The position numbers and the translations under genes were made by a program. 64,000 nt of DNA from Hymenobacter citatus (GTDB lineage Bacteria > Bacteroidota > Bacteroidia > Cytophagales > Hymenobacteraceae). The notes under the pieces were generated by a model. That model was given only the letters and a program-made list of their open reading frames with translations. It made no database searches and was not told where the DNA came from. Positions 16,895 to 25,350 of this stretch are shown here, one piece after another (the stretch's first letter is position 1; the number at the start of each line of letters is the position of its first letter). The DNA lies in contig NZ_JACSCY010000014.1 of assembly GCF_014333615.1 (NCBI RefSeq), positions 83,981-147,980 on the forward strand, in the 5' to 3' direction.

Positions 16895-19153
16895 ATGCTT
16901 CCTTCATTCAGAATCCAGAGTATGGTGCTTTTGTGCCTACTCCAGTTGCTTATCGTTCCTACAAAGGCCCAAGTAAAATGGCCGGCTGGTCAGCTGCTTC
17001 CATCCTTTCCGGCACCCGCCCAAACGCAGGATCTTATCTATTTACGCGAAGTTACTTCCCGTTGGGAAGCCGAAGGCTCGTCGCTTGGACATGGTACGGG
17101 ACGCCTGGAAAGCGATGGGTGGCTGTGCCAGACGGGCATTGACGAGCCTAACCGGCACATGGTCTACGGCCCCTATGTCACCACTGTGCCGGCTGGGGCC
17201 CAGGTAGCCGAGTTCCGCTTGAAGGTCGATAACAATACCGCTAACAACGATTCGATTGTGGATCTGGACGTGCGCAATGCCACCACGGGCCAGACGCTGG
17301 CCGTGCGGACGCTCACCCGACGGCAATTTCCAGTCGCCTCCGACTACACCACCTTTACGTTGCCATTTACGCTACCAGCGGCCAACCAATCATTGGAATT
17401 GCGCGTGTTTTGGCGCGGCACTTCCTACACGAAAGTGGACTGGGTTGGCCTGCAGCAAAATCAATCGGCTGCCGAACTGTATTTGTTTGCGTCGCTGAAA
17501 GGCATCGTGAATAAGAAACAGCCACGCATCTTCTCTTACGAAGGCGACGCCTTCGCGGAAGGCCCCTATACCTGGCTGGAGTCGTTGGGATTGAACTGGT
17601 CGGAGCCCGCGGATAAGTGGGACCTGATTACGAAGTACCGGGGCGAGGTAGCGGGCCTGATCGTCTATGATCCTGCTCAAATTCACACCGTGAATCTGGC
17701 AACACTGTTGGCCGACGATAAAAAAGCCCTGATTGCCTCGCCAGACTTGGTTTCTCGGCTTACGGCCGCGCCCTACAATTTGCCGGTCCTGCTTGATTTG
17801 CGCGGCCAGTTTAGCAGCAAACTGCAAGTGTATCAGACCATTTATGAGACGTATTGGCCGAAGCTTGATCATCGGCTGCTGATTGGGTTGAATCCAGAAG
17901 CCCACAAAGCCTCTCTGCGGGAATACGCCACGGCGCTTGGAGCCGCCGTAATCTGGCTGGATCCGAAAGTGGCCGGGGAGAGTGAACTTCTGAATAGCTT
18001 CCTAGCCTCTATGCCGGCTGGCTCGAACATGATGGGGTGGTGGCCGGAGGAGCAACCCGGCGTGGAGCGCGCTTCCAGCTACGGCATTGCCACCATCGCC
18101 AGCGACTACGCCACCAACCTGACCATGCATAGCGGAATGCCCCGAAAAGTAACTCTGAAGCCTATTCCGCCGAAACCCGCCCTGCAAAACAAGATCTACG
18201 TGGCCTTTATCCTGAGTGATGGCGACAACCTGCAATACGTTGAGCACCTGATGCGAAAGCTCTGGAATAACCCCGACCGAGGAGCAGTGCCGATGGGCTG
18301 GACGCTCTCCCCGGCCATGCTGGATGCCATGCCGGGCGCCCTGAACTACTACTGGCAAACCGCTACGGCCAACGACAACCTGATTTCGGGCCCTTCGGGC
18401 TACGGGTATGCCTACCCCAACAACTTTCCCAATCAGCAGGCTTTAAACCAGTTCGTGGCGAAAACCGAAGACTACAACCGGCGGGCGGGCTTCCGAGTGG
18501 TCACGGTGTGGAACACCATCAGTGGCGGCATCAACGAGAATGTGGGCCAGAGCTTCGCCGAGCAAGCACCCTCTTTGCTGGGGTTGACGGCCCAAAACAC
18601 GGGCGGCGGCCTGACCATCTACCAGCAGCGGTTGCCTGGTATGGCCCTTGCCTGCAACTACTGCACAAACGAGCAAGCCATGCAAGACCACATTGCCACG
18701 GCTTCGGCCGGGTGGGATGGCAACTCGCCACGCTTCGTCATCATCCAGGCGCAGCCCTGGACCGATGTGAAACCCACCAATTTCAAAAACGTGGCCGCCT
18801 CCCTCACCACCGATTATGTGGTGGTGCGGCCAGACCATCTTTTCCAGCTGATTCGGGAGGCAAACGGCCTTGCCATTGATCCAGGCAGTGGGCCCTTAGG
18901 GACGCAGCCGGAGGCAGTGGGGAGAAAAGGAGAAATAACGCTCTATCCAAATCCGGCCACGAATGAACTGACGATTACCGGACTAGTGAAAGCGGCTGCC
19001 GTGACCATCTACGATCTGACGGGCAAAGTGCTGGTCAGCACAACGCGCGTCGCACCCACCCAGCCGGTGCTGAGTGTAAAAAACCTGAAGCCCGGCGTCT
19101 ATTTGCTTCGCGTGGCCGGGAAAGGCAGCGTGTATAAATTTATAAAAGAGTAA
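16895..19153 (+). CDS. GxGYxYP putative glycoside hydrolase with T9SS sorting domain
   Basis: 752 residues. There is a signal peptide (about 1-25, ending PTKAQ). An N-terminal beta-sandwich at about residues 55-195 (TSRWEAEGSSLGHGTG onward) is followed by a catalytic-like region. That region contains FILSDGDNLQYVEHLMRK and the family signature SGPSGYGYAYPNNFP. The last 75 residues form a T9SS cargo domain (ITLYPNPATNELTI then LKPGVYLLRVAGKGSVYKFI). The GxGYxYP family is annotated as putative glycosidase but its chemistry is poorly known. It would be secreted through the outer membrane and attached at the surface. It stands alone, with a strong hairpin just downstream. Confidence 0.85.
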   Translation: MLPSFRIQSMVLLCLLQLLIVPTKAQVKWPAGQLLPSFPAPAQTQDLIYLREVTSRWEAEGSSLGHGTGRLESDGWLCQTGIDEPNRHMVYGPYVTTVPAGAQVAEFRLKVDNNTANNDSIVDLDVRNATTGQTLAVRTLTRRQFPVASDYTTFTLPFTLPAANQSLELRVFWRGTSYTKVDWVGLQQNQSAAELYLFASLKGIVNKKQPRIFSYEGDAFAEGPYTWLESLGLNWSEPADKWDLITKYRGEVAGLIVYDPAQIHTVNLATLLADDKKALIASPDLVSRLTAAPYNLPVLLDLRGQFSSKLQVYQTIYETYWPKLDHRLLIGLNPEAHKASLREYATALGAAVIWLDPKVAGESELLNSFLASMPAGSNMMGWWPEEQPGVERASSYGIATIASDYATNLTMHSGMPRKVTLKPIPPKPALQNKIYVAFILSDGDNLQYVEHLMRKLWNNPDRGAVPMGWTLSPAMLDAMPGALNYYWQTATANDNLISGPSGYGYAYPNNFPNQQALNQFVAKTEDYNRRAGFRVVTVWNTISGGINENVGQSFAEQAPSLLGLTAQNTGGGLTIYQQRLPGMALACNYCTNEQAMQDHIATASAGWDGNSPRFVIIQAQPWTDVKPTNFKNVAASLTTDYVVVRPDHLFQLIREANGLAIDPGSGPLGTQPEAVGRKGEITLYPNPATNELTITGLVKAAAVTIYDLTGKVLVSTTRVAPTQPVLSVKNLKPGVYLLRVAGKGSVYKFIKE

Positions 19154-19196
19154 TAAGACCTTCGCATCTACTGCGCGCCGGTTTCTTCGGGATGAC

Positions 19197-19236
19197 GTGG
19201 TACCCCGTGCCGCAGTAAAACAGCACGGGGTACCAC
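19197..19236 (+). terminator. Strong hairpin after the GxGYxYP gene
   Basis: GTGGTACCCCGTGC at 19197-19210 pairs perfectly with GCACGGGGTACCAC at 19223-19236 around a 12-base loop. It starts 43 bases after the stop codon. There is no T-run, so it may act as a bidirectional terminator or 3'-end stabiliser between convergent genes. Confidence 0.6.
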
Positions 19237-19362
19237 CGAAAGCTTGGCCACTTTCTACCTAGGACTGTGTAGCGCAGCAGCCAAACATTCAGACGGAAAA
19301 CCGCCAGTCACCCTATTTTGGGTATCTGCCGCATCAAAAACGTTACCAATGGCTTCGGAATA

Positions 19363-20289
19363 TTAGTGGAGGGGACGTCTTTTCAACATACCGCCAACGG
19401 CATCATCGACACTATGCTGCACGATAAACGCGTGGGGGTCTAGTCGTTTCACTTCCTCCCGCAGGCCCGGTAATTCCAGCCGCGTCACGACCGTGAAAAT
19501 GATGTTGCGTTCCTCGCGCTGCTGCCCCCGCTTTCCGTAGCCACTCTGCCCCTTGTAAATGGTAACCCCTCGCCCTAGGTGGGCGGTAATCGTCTCCCGA
19601 ATGGCTTCATTATTCTCCGAGATGATTGTAACGCCCGTGTATTGCTCAATCCCAGTCAGGATAAAGTCCAGGGTTTTGGAGGCGGCAACGTAGGTTAAAA
19701 TGGAGTACAGGGCTTCTGTTAACCCCAGTATGAAGGCTGCTACTCCGAAGATAAATACGTTCACCACCAAAATAATATCACTTACTTTCAGTAGCGGGGT
19801 ACTGCGGTTAATAAGTAGCGCCAAAATCTCTGTGCCATCCAAGACGGCCCCACCTCGCATGGCTAAACCAATACCGGCCCCAATAAAAACGCCCCCGAAT
19901 ACGGATGTAAGCAACAAATCGGGGGTGAGGTCGGGGTAGGGGATGACGACGAGGCAGAGCGCTAGGCCAGCAATAGCGGCGGCGCTTTTCAGGGCGAAGC
20001 GCAGCCCCATTTGCCGGTAGCCCAGCAGCAAAAAGGGCAAATTAATGAGCAATAGTCCCCAGGAAAGTGGCAGGCCGAGCCCCGCCGATAAAAGCATGGA
20101 GATACCCGTAGCGCCTCCATCAATGAAGTGACTTGAGAGCAGAAAACCCTTGAGTCCCATCCCCGCGGAGAGTATGCCCAGTAGGATGAATCCCAGGCTT
20201 TTCAAGCGGGTGAAAATACTTGTAGGAGATGGCGCAGGCGCAGGAGTGGAGACGCCCGTTAAGGGAGGAGTGGTGGAATGTTGAGACAT
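19363..20289 (-). CDS. YitT-family membrane protein (DUF161 plus DUF2179)
   Basis: 308 residues from the ATG at 20289. After a Pro/Thr-rich cytoplasmic tail come five or six membrane helices with the family pattern SSHFIDGGATGISMLLS and GIGLAMRGGAVLDGTEILAL. The C-terminal soluble DUF2179 domain includes TIISENNEAIRETITAHLGR and VDPHAFIV-like DPHAFIVQHSVDDAVGG. YitT proteins are widespread and their transport function is not firmly established. The gene converges on the GxGYxYP gene. A small membrane protein gene lies 69 bases upstream on the same strand. Confidence 0.85.
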   Translation of the reverse strand: MSQHSTTPPLTGVSTPAPAPSPTSIFTRLKSLGFILLGILSAGMGLKGFLLSSHFIDGGATGISMLLSAGLGLPLSWGLLLINLPFLLLGYRQMGLRFALKSAAAIAGLALCLVVIPYPDLTPDLLLTSVFGGVFIGAGIGLAMRGGAVLDGTEILALLINRSTPLLKVSDIILVVNVFIFGVAAFILGLTEALYSILTYVAASKTLDFILTGIEQYTGVTIISENNEAIRETITAHLGRGVTIYKGQSGYGKRGQQREERNIIFTVVTRLELPGLREEVKRLDPHAFIVQHSVDDAVGGMLKRRPLH

Positions 20290-20358
20290 GAGCAAAAGAA
20301 TGACTTGTGGGGGTAAAGACGAGTGGGATGACCATTCCTGCGTAAGCGAAATCGGTCA

Positions 20359-20658
20359 TTACCAGTCTGCTGTGTGCAGGTTAAGTGTGTCCTGTTGGTT
20401 ACTGCTGGAGAAGAAGGGTTCTACCGCTGCACCGTGGCTTGGGCTAGCCAGTTGTGCCGACTCCCTGCGCAGATCATTTACTTCGACTAGTAAGCCGAAT
20501 ATTAAGAAGGCGCCCATCGCGAGGGCACTGTAGAGCAAGGTAGAAGTCCAGCGAGTGGCCAGTTGCGGGGCCCAGAACATGCTGGTCCGCGGGCTGATGA
20601 GCCCAGTGAGTAAGAGAGTAAGGCTCAGCAAGACGATCAGGCCGAACAACGTTTCCAT
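20359..20658 (-). CDS. Small two-helix membrane protein, unknown function
   Basis: 99 residues from the ATG at 20658. Two hydrophobic helices (FGLIVLLSLTLLLTGLI and LLYSALAMGAFLIFGLL) are joined by a short basic loop, followed by a polar tail. No family is recognised. It is 69 bases upstream of the YitT-family gene on the same strand and may be co-transcribed with it. Confidence 0.5.
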   Translation of the reverse strand: METLFGLIVLLSLTLLLTGLISPRTSMFWAPQLATRWTSTLLYSALAMGAFLIFGLLVEVNDLRRESAQLASPSHGAAVEPFFSSSNQQDTLNLHTADW

Positions 20659-21441
20659 ATAAAACAGAATGAGGGTGAAATCCGGTCCTGCCGCGGCATG
20701 GATTGCCTGTGCGCCAAAGCAGCGCGTCACGAATGCATCAACTTCGTGTCGAAGCCCATTTATCGCGCAAGGACAGCACGACCAAGCCGTCGAGGCAGGT
20801 ACTGGAGCGAATTGGTTAAAGGGTAAGCAGCAGTTCCGCGGTAATAGGGGAGAGTAGCCGCTAAGAGCAGGGTACTGTTAGAATCTACCGCAGCCGCAAG
20901 CCAGCAGCTGCACTGCTGACATAAGAAGGCAGACAATTACCGAGAGAGGGTATCGGCAATTGCTGTGAAGGGGTACAGGAGCCAGTACGGCACTGCGTAG
21001 AGTGTCTAATCTACAGTACTATCACGCCCCCTTGTAAAGCCGCGAGTTGCTTCGTCGCAACTGGGTTTGTGGTGGTGTTACGCGCACTAAGTATTCGTGC
21101 TACGTCGTGCTAGTGGGGGGACATGGGTTTGCGCAAGCAAAAGACTCACCTGTACGCCGATAGAACAGGCCAGCTTCGTACGCTGCCATTCGCGACAATG
21201 CGGCAGAGTAGAGATGAAACGACAGGATAGCATTTCGGCTACGAGCAGCCATTCGTGCTATGCACACAGCTAGAGCCACCGCGTAAAAAGTACGGCACCA
21301 TGGGTAGCCGGGAGTGGGACGTTGCCGAATATGATTGAAGCAGCAGCTTATATGCAGTGCAGAAATAAGGCGAACGAGGGCTGCGAGCCTACAGACAGCC
21401 TCTACTCGTTACGCAGCTGTCGTGTCCGGTGCTAGGCATAT
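20659..21441. other. Intergenic region without a supported gene
   Basis: About 780 bases. Only short out-of-frame ORFs are present. A small stem-loop, AGTTGC/GCAACT at 21045-21062, is the only structure I noticed. Confidence 0.4.
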
Positions 21442-21840
21442 TTAAGGAGCATTAGGCTGCAAGATGGCGCGTAGTAACCGGTGGCACGTACGGGTTGGTA
21501 CCGCCAGCAGGGCATGGTCCAACACGGGTAAGGCCGGATACAAACAAAAACGCTGTAGCTCGTTCGGGCCTGCAAGCGTAGCCCACAGGTGGTCACTCAG
21601 GAGTACTATCACGCGCGGGGCCAGTACCATGGAGTCCTTGCACACGCGTTCTTGCTCATCCAGTGCAAGCGTCTTACCTTTCTGCTGATAAGGACGAATC
21701 ACGCCATGATGGGCAGGATGATCCTGGTGTACGACAGCGGGTTGACTGCTTGTAGAAACAACAGGCCCAATCAACCCTAACCATCCCAGTAGTAGTCCTA
21801 CAGGAAGCAGAAGATAAATGGTAAGGGCGAGTCGTTTCAA
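21442..21840 (-). CDS. Hypothetical membrane-anchored or secreted protein
   Basis: 132 residues starting MKRLALTIYLLLPVGLLLGW, a good signal anchor, followed by a His-rich segment (HQDHPAHHG) and a hydrophobic strand (APRVIVLLSDHLWATL). No family is recognised. The credible N-terminus supports a real gene, but no neighbour or homolog confirms it. Confidence 0.4.
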   Translation of the reverse strand: MKRLALTIYLLLPVGLLLGWLGLIGPVVSTSSQPAVVHQDHPAHHGVIRPYQQKGKTLALDEQERVCKDSMVLAPRVIVLLSDHLWATLAGPNELQRFCLYPALPVLDHALLAVPTRTCHRLLRAILQPNAP

Positions 21841-22414
21841 AAGGGCTGGAATGGATACGAGGCGTACGCAATAATCCGGGGTAGCTGATACCCGTGTTAG
21901 CGGTTAGCGGAATGCAACTACTTCAAAAAGAACTGTAGTAGAAACAAAAAGTTCTCTATCGGTTGATCCTGCAATTTTGTTGTCCGTTTCGAAGAGTATT
22001 GGCCTACTTAATAGCAGCGAGGGCGTAAAATTACGGTAAGCGACTCCGAGAAAGGCTCAGAAATTCACAACTTATTGATTTATTGCACAATGTAGGCTTT
22101 CGTAACACAGAAAGGCTCCAAAGAAGGCTCAGGAAGACAGTCCAAAAACAAAACGGCTGTCAGGTTATTGAACCTAACTTATTGAGCTAAACCAAACGTC
22201 TTTTCAAGATACCTCCGTTTTATGGGAGGGACGAGACAGTAAAAAAATTGGACTACAGCCCAACCAGGGATTCGGATTCGTACGCTTGTGCTATCCTGAA
22301 TAGGAATATAAGGTTACGATAGCAGCCACGTAACGGAACTAGCCGTTTGTTAGTAGCTCGCCTGTTTAACGCCTACATTTGACGGCATCATTTTCTGCTG
22401 TTACTCCCGTCCGC
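21841..22414. other. Intergenic region with short GGCTC direct repeats
   Basis: About 570 bases upstream of the AlbA_2 gene with no supported ORF. AGAAAGGCTC occurs at 22049-22058 and 22109-22118, and AGAAGGCTC at 22122-22130. These direct repeats are candidate regulator-binding sites. The similar TAGGCTCATAGGCTCC follows the AlbA_2 stop codon. Confidence 0.35.
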
Positions 22415-23749
22415 ATGCTGCCCGCTACCCACGAAAGTCAAAATACCGAATGGAAAGAATCGTGGCGCGACGAGTATATCAAGTGGCTTTGCGGCTTTGC
22501 CAATGCACAAGGCGGCACGCTTCTGATCGGGGTGAATGACGAGGGTCAGGTGGTGGGTATCACGAACAGCCGCCAGCTGCTGGAAGAAATACCGAATAAG
22601 GTTCGTGACCTGCTCGGCATCCTCGTGGATGTGCACAGCCGTCAGGAAGGGGAGCGAAGCTATCTGGAAATTGTTGTGGAAGCATACCCCTATCCGATCA
22701 GCTACAAAGGCCAGTACCACTACCGTAGCGGCAGCACCAAGCAGGAGCTCAAGGGGGCAGCCCTCGACAAGTTTCTGCTGCGTAAGCAAGGCAAACATTG
22801 GGATGGGGTACCGGTACCCGGGGTCACCCTTGCTGATCTGGCCCCCGAGGCCTTGACGTTGTTCCGTCAGCGCGCTGCCCGCAGCGGGCGGGTGGATGCA
22901 CAAGTACTAGAGGATAGCACCGAGGCGCTGCTGGACAACCTACACTTACTGGAAGGCGAGTACCTGAAGCGGGCCGCTGTGCTCTTGTTCCACCCCCGGC
23001 CGGAGAAATACGTTACTGGTGCTTACGTAAAGATCGGCTACTTCACGACGGAGGAGGACTTACGCTACCAGGACGAAGTGCATGGCCCCTTACTGCAGCA
23101 GATCGAACAAACCCTGGAGCTGCTGCGCACTAAATATGGTAAAGCGCACATTCGCTACGAGGGTGCCAACCGTATCGAAGAGTATACGTTTCCGGAAGCG
23201 GCGCTACGCGAAGCCCTGCTCAATGCCTTGGCCCACAAAGATTATAGTGGGAGCACGCCCGTGCAGATCAGCGTGCACGAGGACCGCATCGTGTTCTGGA
23301 ACGAGGGGCACTTGCCCGATAGCTGGACGGTGGAAAACCTGCGGCACCAGCACCCCTCCAAGCCCTTCAACCCGGATGTCGCCAACACGCTGTTTCGAGC
23401 AGGTTATATTGAATCCTGGGGGCGCGGCACGCTGAAGATGATTCATGAGTGTCGGGTGCGGCAACTGCCCGCACCCCGCTACTATTTCGAAACATCGGGC
23501 ATGGTGGTGGAATTTGTCCGCTACACGGAAGCCTATCTGCGCACGAAGGGGCTGCGCCCAGAGTTGATTCCGCTGGTGCTCTATGTGCAGGAGCACGGGG
23601 TGCTGACAAACTCGCTGGTACAACAACTCACCGGTCTGAGCAAGCCAACCGCCACACGCTACTTAACGGAGTTAGAGAAAGCGGGCTATCTGCAGAAGAT
23701 AGGTACCCGAGGCGCTGGCACGGAGTACCACCTAGTGGGCTCAGTATAG
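22415..23749 (+). CDS. AlbA_2 (Schlafen-type) ATP-binding transcriptional regulator
   Basis: 444 residues from the ATG at 22415; a TTG at 22379 is an alternative. Residues about 5-115 form an AlbA_2/divergent AAA_4 domain (TEWKESWRDEYIKWLCGFAN, then GGTLLIGVNDEGQVVGI). The middle has a GHKL-type ATP-binding fold (FPEAALREALLNALAHKDYS, RIVFWNEGHLP, GYIESWGRGTLKM). The C-terminus is a winged helix-turn-helix (LTGLSKPTATRYLTELEKAG). Proteins of this build are usually annotated as DNA-binding regulators, and some relatives act in stress or phage response. No obvious target gene adjoins it. Confidence 0.85.
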   Translation: MLPATHESQNTEWKESWRDEYIKWLCGFANAQGGTLLIGVNDEGQVVGITNSRQLLEEIPNKVRDLLGILVDVHSRQEGERSYLEIVVEAYPYPISYKGQYHYRSGSTKQELKGAALDKFLLRKQGKHWDGVPVPGVTLADLAPEALTLFRQRAARSGRVDAQVLEDSTEALLDNLHLLEGEYLKRAAVLLFHPRPEKYVTGAYVKIGYFTTEEDLRYQDEVHGPLLQQIEQTLELLRTKYGKAHIRYEGANRIEEYTFPEAALREALLNALAHKDYSGSTPVQISVHEDRIVFWNEGHLPDSWTVENLRHQHPSKPFNPDVANTLFRAGYIESWGRGTLKMIHECRVRQLPAPRYYFETSGMVVEFVRYTEAYLRTKGLRPELIPLVLYVQEHGVLTNSLVQQLTGLSKPTATRYLTELEKAGYLQKIGTRGAGTEYHLVGSV

Positions 23750-24211
23750 GCTCATAGGCTCCTACTCAAGAGTGCAACTAGTGATTATAGATAGGCGTTA
23801 CGTGACTAAAAAAGCACTTTTTGGCTATGTATTACTGATTCATGATTGGCTCATAAGAATTCTAGCTTACCCTAATGGCATAGCTTCAGCTTCTTATTCA
23901 CTATAAAGAGAGCATACCGCAATGTAGCGGAACCGCTTCCGTCTACCATAGCCAGCGCATCCTAGTCTGGTTATAATTTCCAGACGGGTTGGCGCTGAGT
24001 ATGAGACCTAGCAGGACTGTATTCGAGCTACTCTCAGACGATTCTGCTAGCAGGATAAAGTTAACAAATGCCAATGCGTCGCACTAGCTTTTCTGCCTCC
24101 GCTAGGTACATATCCATCTGTATACCACAGCCTGGCGGCGTCCGGCTTAGCTAGCCACTTCATTAATTTACCATCGTTTATTTTGTTGTTAAACAATTGG
24201 CAAATAGTATT
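23750..24211. other. Intergenic region between convergent genes
   Basis: About 460 bases between the AlbA_2 gene and the end of the AraC gene. An imperfect hairpin is visible at 23954-23996: AGCGC/GCGCT outside and GTCTGG/CCAGAC inside a 9-base loop. It could terminate either gene. No ORF is supported. Confidence 0.4.
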
Positions 24212-25087
24212 TTAAATAAAAATTCGCGTACCCGAAAAGTTCTGACGAAACTCCTTAGGCGTGCAGCTCTTACGTTTTTTGAAGATTCGGTTGAAGTTGG
24301 AAATGTTGTTGAAACCGCACTTGTACGCCACTTCGGCCACGCTATGCGTGGTGTCAATAAGCATGCGGGAGGCATGCCCCAGCCGGATTTCGTTGAGGCT
24401 GTCGATGAAGGTAGTGCCGGTGCGCTTTTTCATGAAGCGACTAAAGGATACTTCCGGCATGTTGGCAATTTTGGCTACCTCTGCCAGCGTAATCTGGCGG
24501 TTGTAGTGGGCATTCATGTACTCGAACACCTTCTCAATACGCCGGCTGTTATAGTGGAACTGTTCGTTGGTGAACGAAGCATCGGAGAGGATGCGCATGT
24601 TGCGCGAGGCCGATAAATCGTGCAGAATAGACAATAGCTCCAGTACCGAGTCGAAGCCTGTTTTGTGTTCCAGGGAAAGAATGCGCCCGCGCAGGCGCTC
24701 GGCCGTTTCGCGCGAGAACAGCACGCCGCGCTGCGCATTCTCGAACATTTTCTGAATGAAGTGGAGCTGATTTCGGCGCAGGAATTTGTCGTCCAGCAAA
24801 TCTTTGTGAAACTGGATGGTCACTTCCTTGATTTCCTCGCTCTGACACTGGTGCGTAAACCAGGCGTGGTTGAGGTTGGGGCCTACTAAAACCAACTCCA
24901 AGTCGTCGATATCCTCAATATGGTCGCCCACGATGCGCCGGGCGCCGGGCGCATTCAGAATCAGATTGAGTTCATACTCCTCGTGGTAGTGCAACGGGAA
25001 ATTAAACTCCTTTTTCACCCGCGTGAACAGCGTGAAGCAGTCATTTTGCGTCAGCGGTGTAATTTCCCGCATTAGGTTGTGCGTCAT
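24212..25087 (-). CDS. AraC-family transcriptional regulator of the mannan locus
   Basis: 291 residues. The N-terminal half is a cupin-like sensor domain (FPLHYHEEYELNLILNAPG). The C-terminal 100 residues are the double helix-turn-helix: QITLAEVAKIANMPEVSFSR, then SVAEVAYKCGFNNISNFNRI and CTPKEFRQNF. It is transcribed divergently from the symporter gene that opens the mannan locus. The shared intergenic region carries a perfect palindrome 24 bases upstream of its start codon and a second copy of the adjoining motif nearer the symporter. It is the likely activator of the mannan genes, probably responding to a sugar. Confidence 0.85.
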   Translation of the reverse strand: MTHNLMREITPLTQNDCFTLFTRVKKEFNFPLHYHEEYELNLILNAPGARRIVGDHIEDIDDLELVLVGPNLNHAWFTHQCQSEEIKEVTIQFHKDLLDDKFLRRNQLHFIQKMFENAQRGVLFSRETAERLRGRILSLEHKTGFDSVLELLSILHDLSASRNMRILSDASFTNEQFHYNSRRIEKVFEYMNAHYNRQITLAEVAKIANMPEVSFSRFMKKRTGTTFIDSLNEIRLGHASRMLIDTTHSVAEVAYKCGFNNISNFNRIFKKRKSCTPKEFRQNFSGTRIFI

Positions 25088-25111
25088 GGCAGTAGGAATA
25101 AGGAGCGAAAT

Positions 25112-25136
25112 TTATCAGATTCTGATAAAATAGTAT
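25112..25136 (+). promoter_or_regulatory. Candidate AraC operator A
   Basis: TTATCAGA-T-TCTGATAA at 25112-25128 is a perfect inverted repeat with a one-base centre. It continues into AAATAGTAT, which recurs in the sites upstream of the symporter and susC. It lies 25 bases upstream of the AraC start codon. Confidence 0.5.
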
Positions 25137-25233
25137 TTCACTTCTGCCCTGAGCGTTATTATGGTAAGTACGCTAAAAACTACCTCAATGCGCATTTGCG
25201 CATGATTCGTGATTCGCTGTTGTCAATAGAGTG

Positions 25234-25255
25234 TCAGATAAGGGTAAAATAGTAT
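25234..25255 (+). promoter_or_regulatory. Candidate AraC operator/promoter B, upstream of the symporter
   Basis: TCAGATAAGGG followed by TAAAATAGTAT. It shares TCAGA and TAAAATAGTAT, in the same register, with operator A and is near-identical to site C upstream of susC. It ends 95 bases before the symporter ATG. Confidence 0.5.
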
Positions 25256-25350
25256 TATAAATAGCATAAAGTAGGAGCATACATTTGAGCATTCCGCATC
25301 TGCTGCCGCTACGGTTGATGGATGTCAGGTTTTGCTCTTTCCCTACCCAC

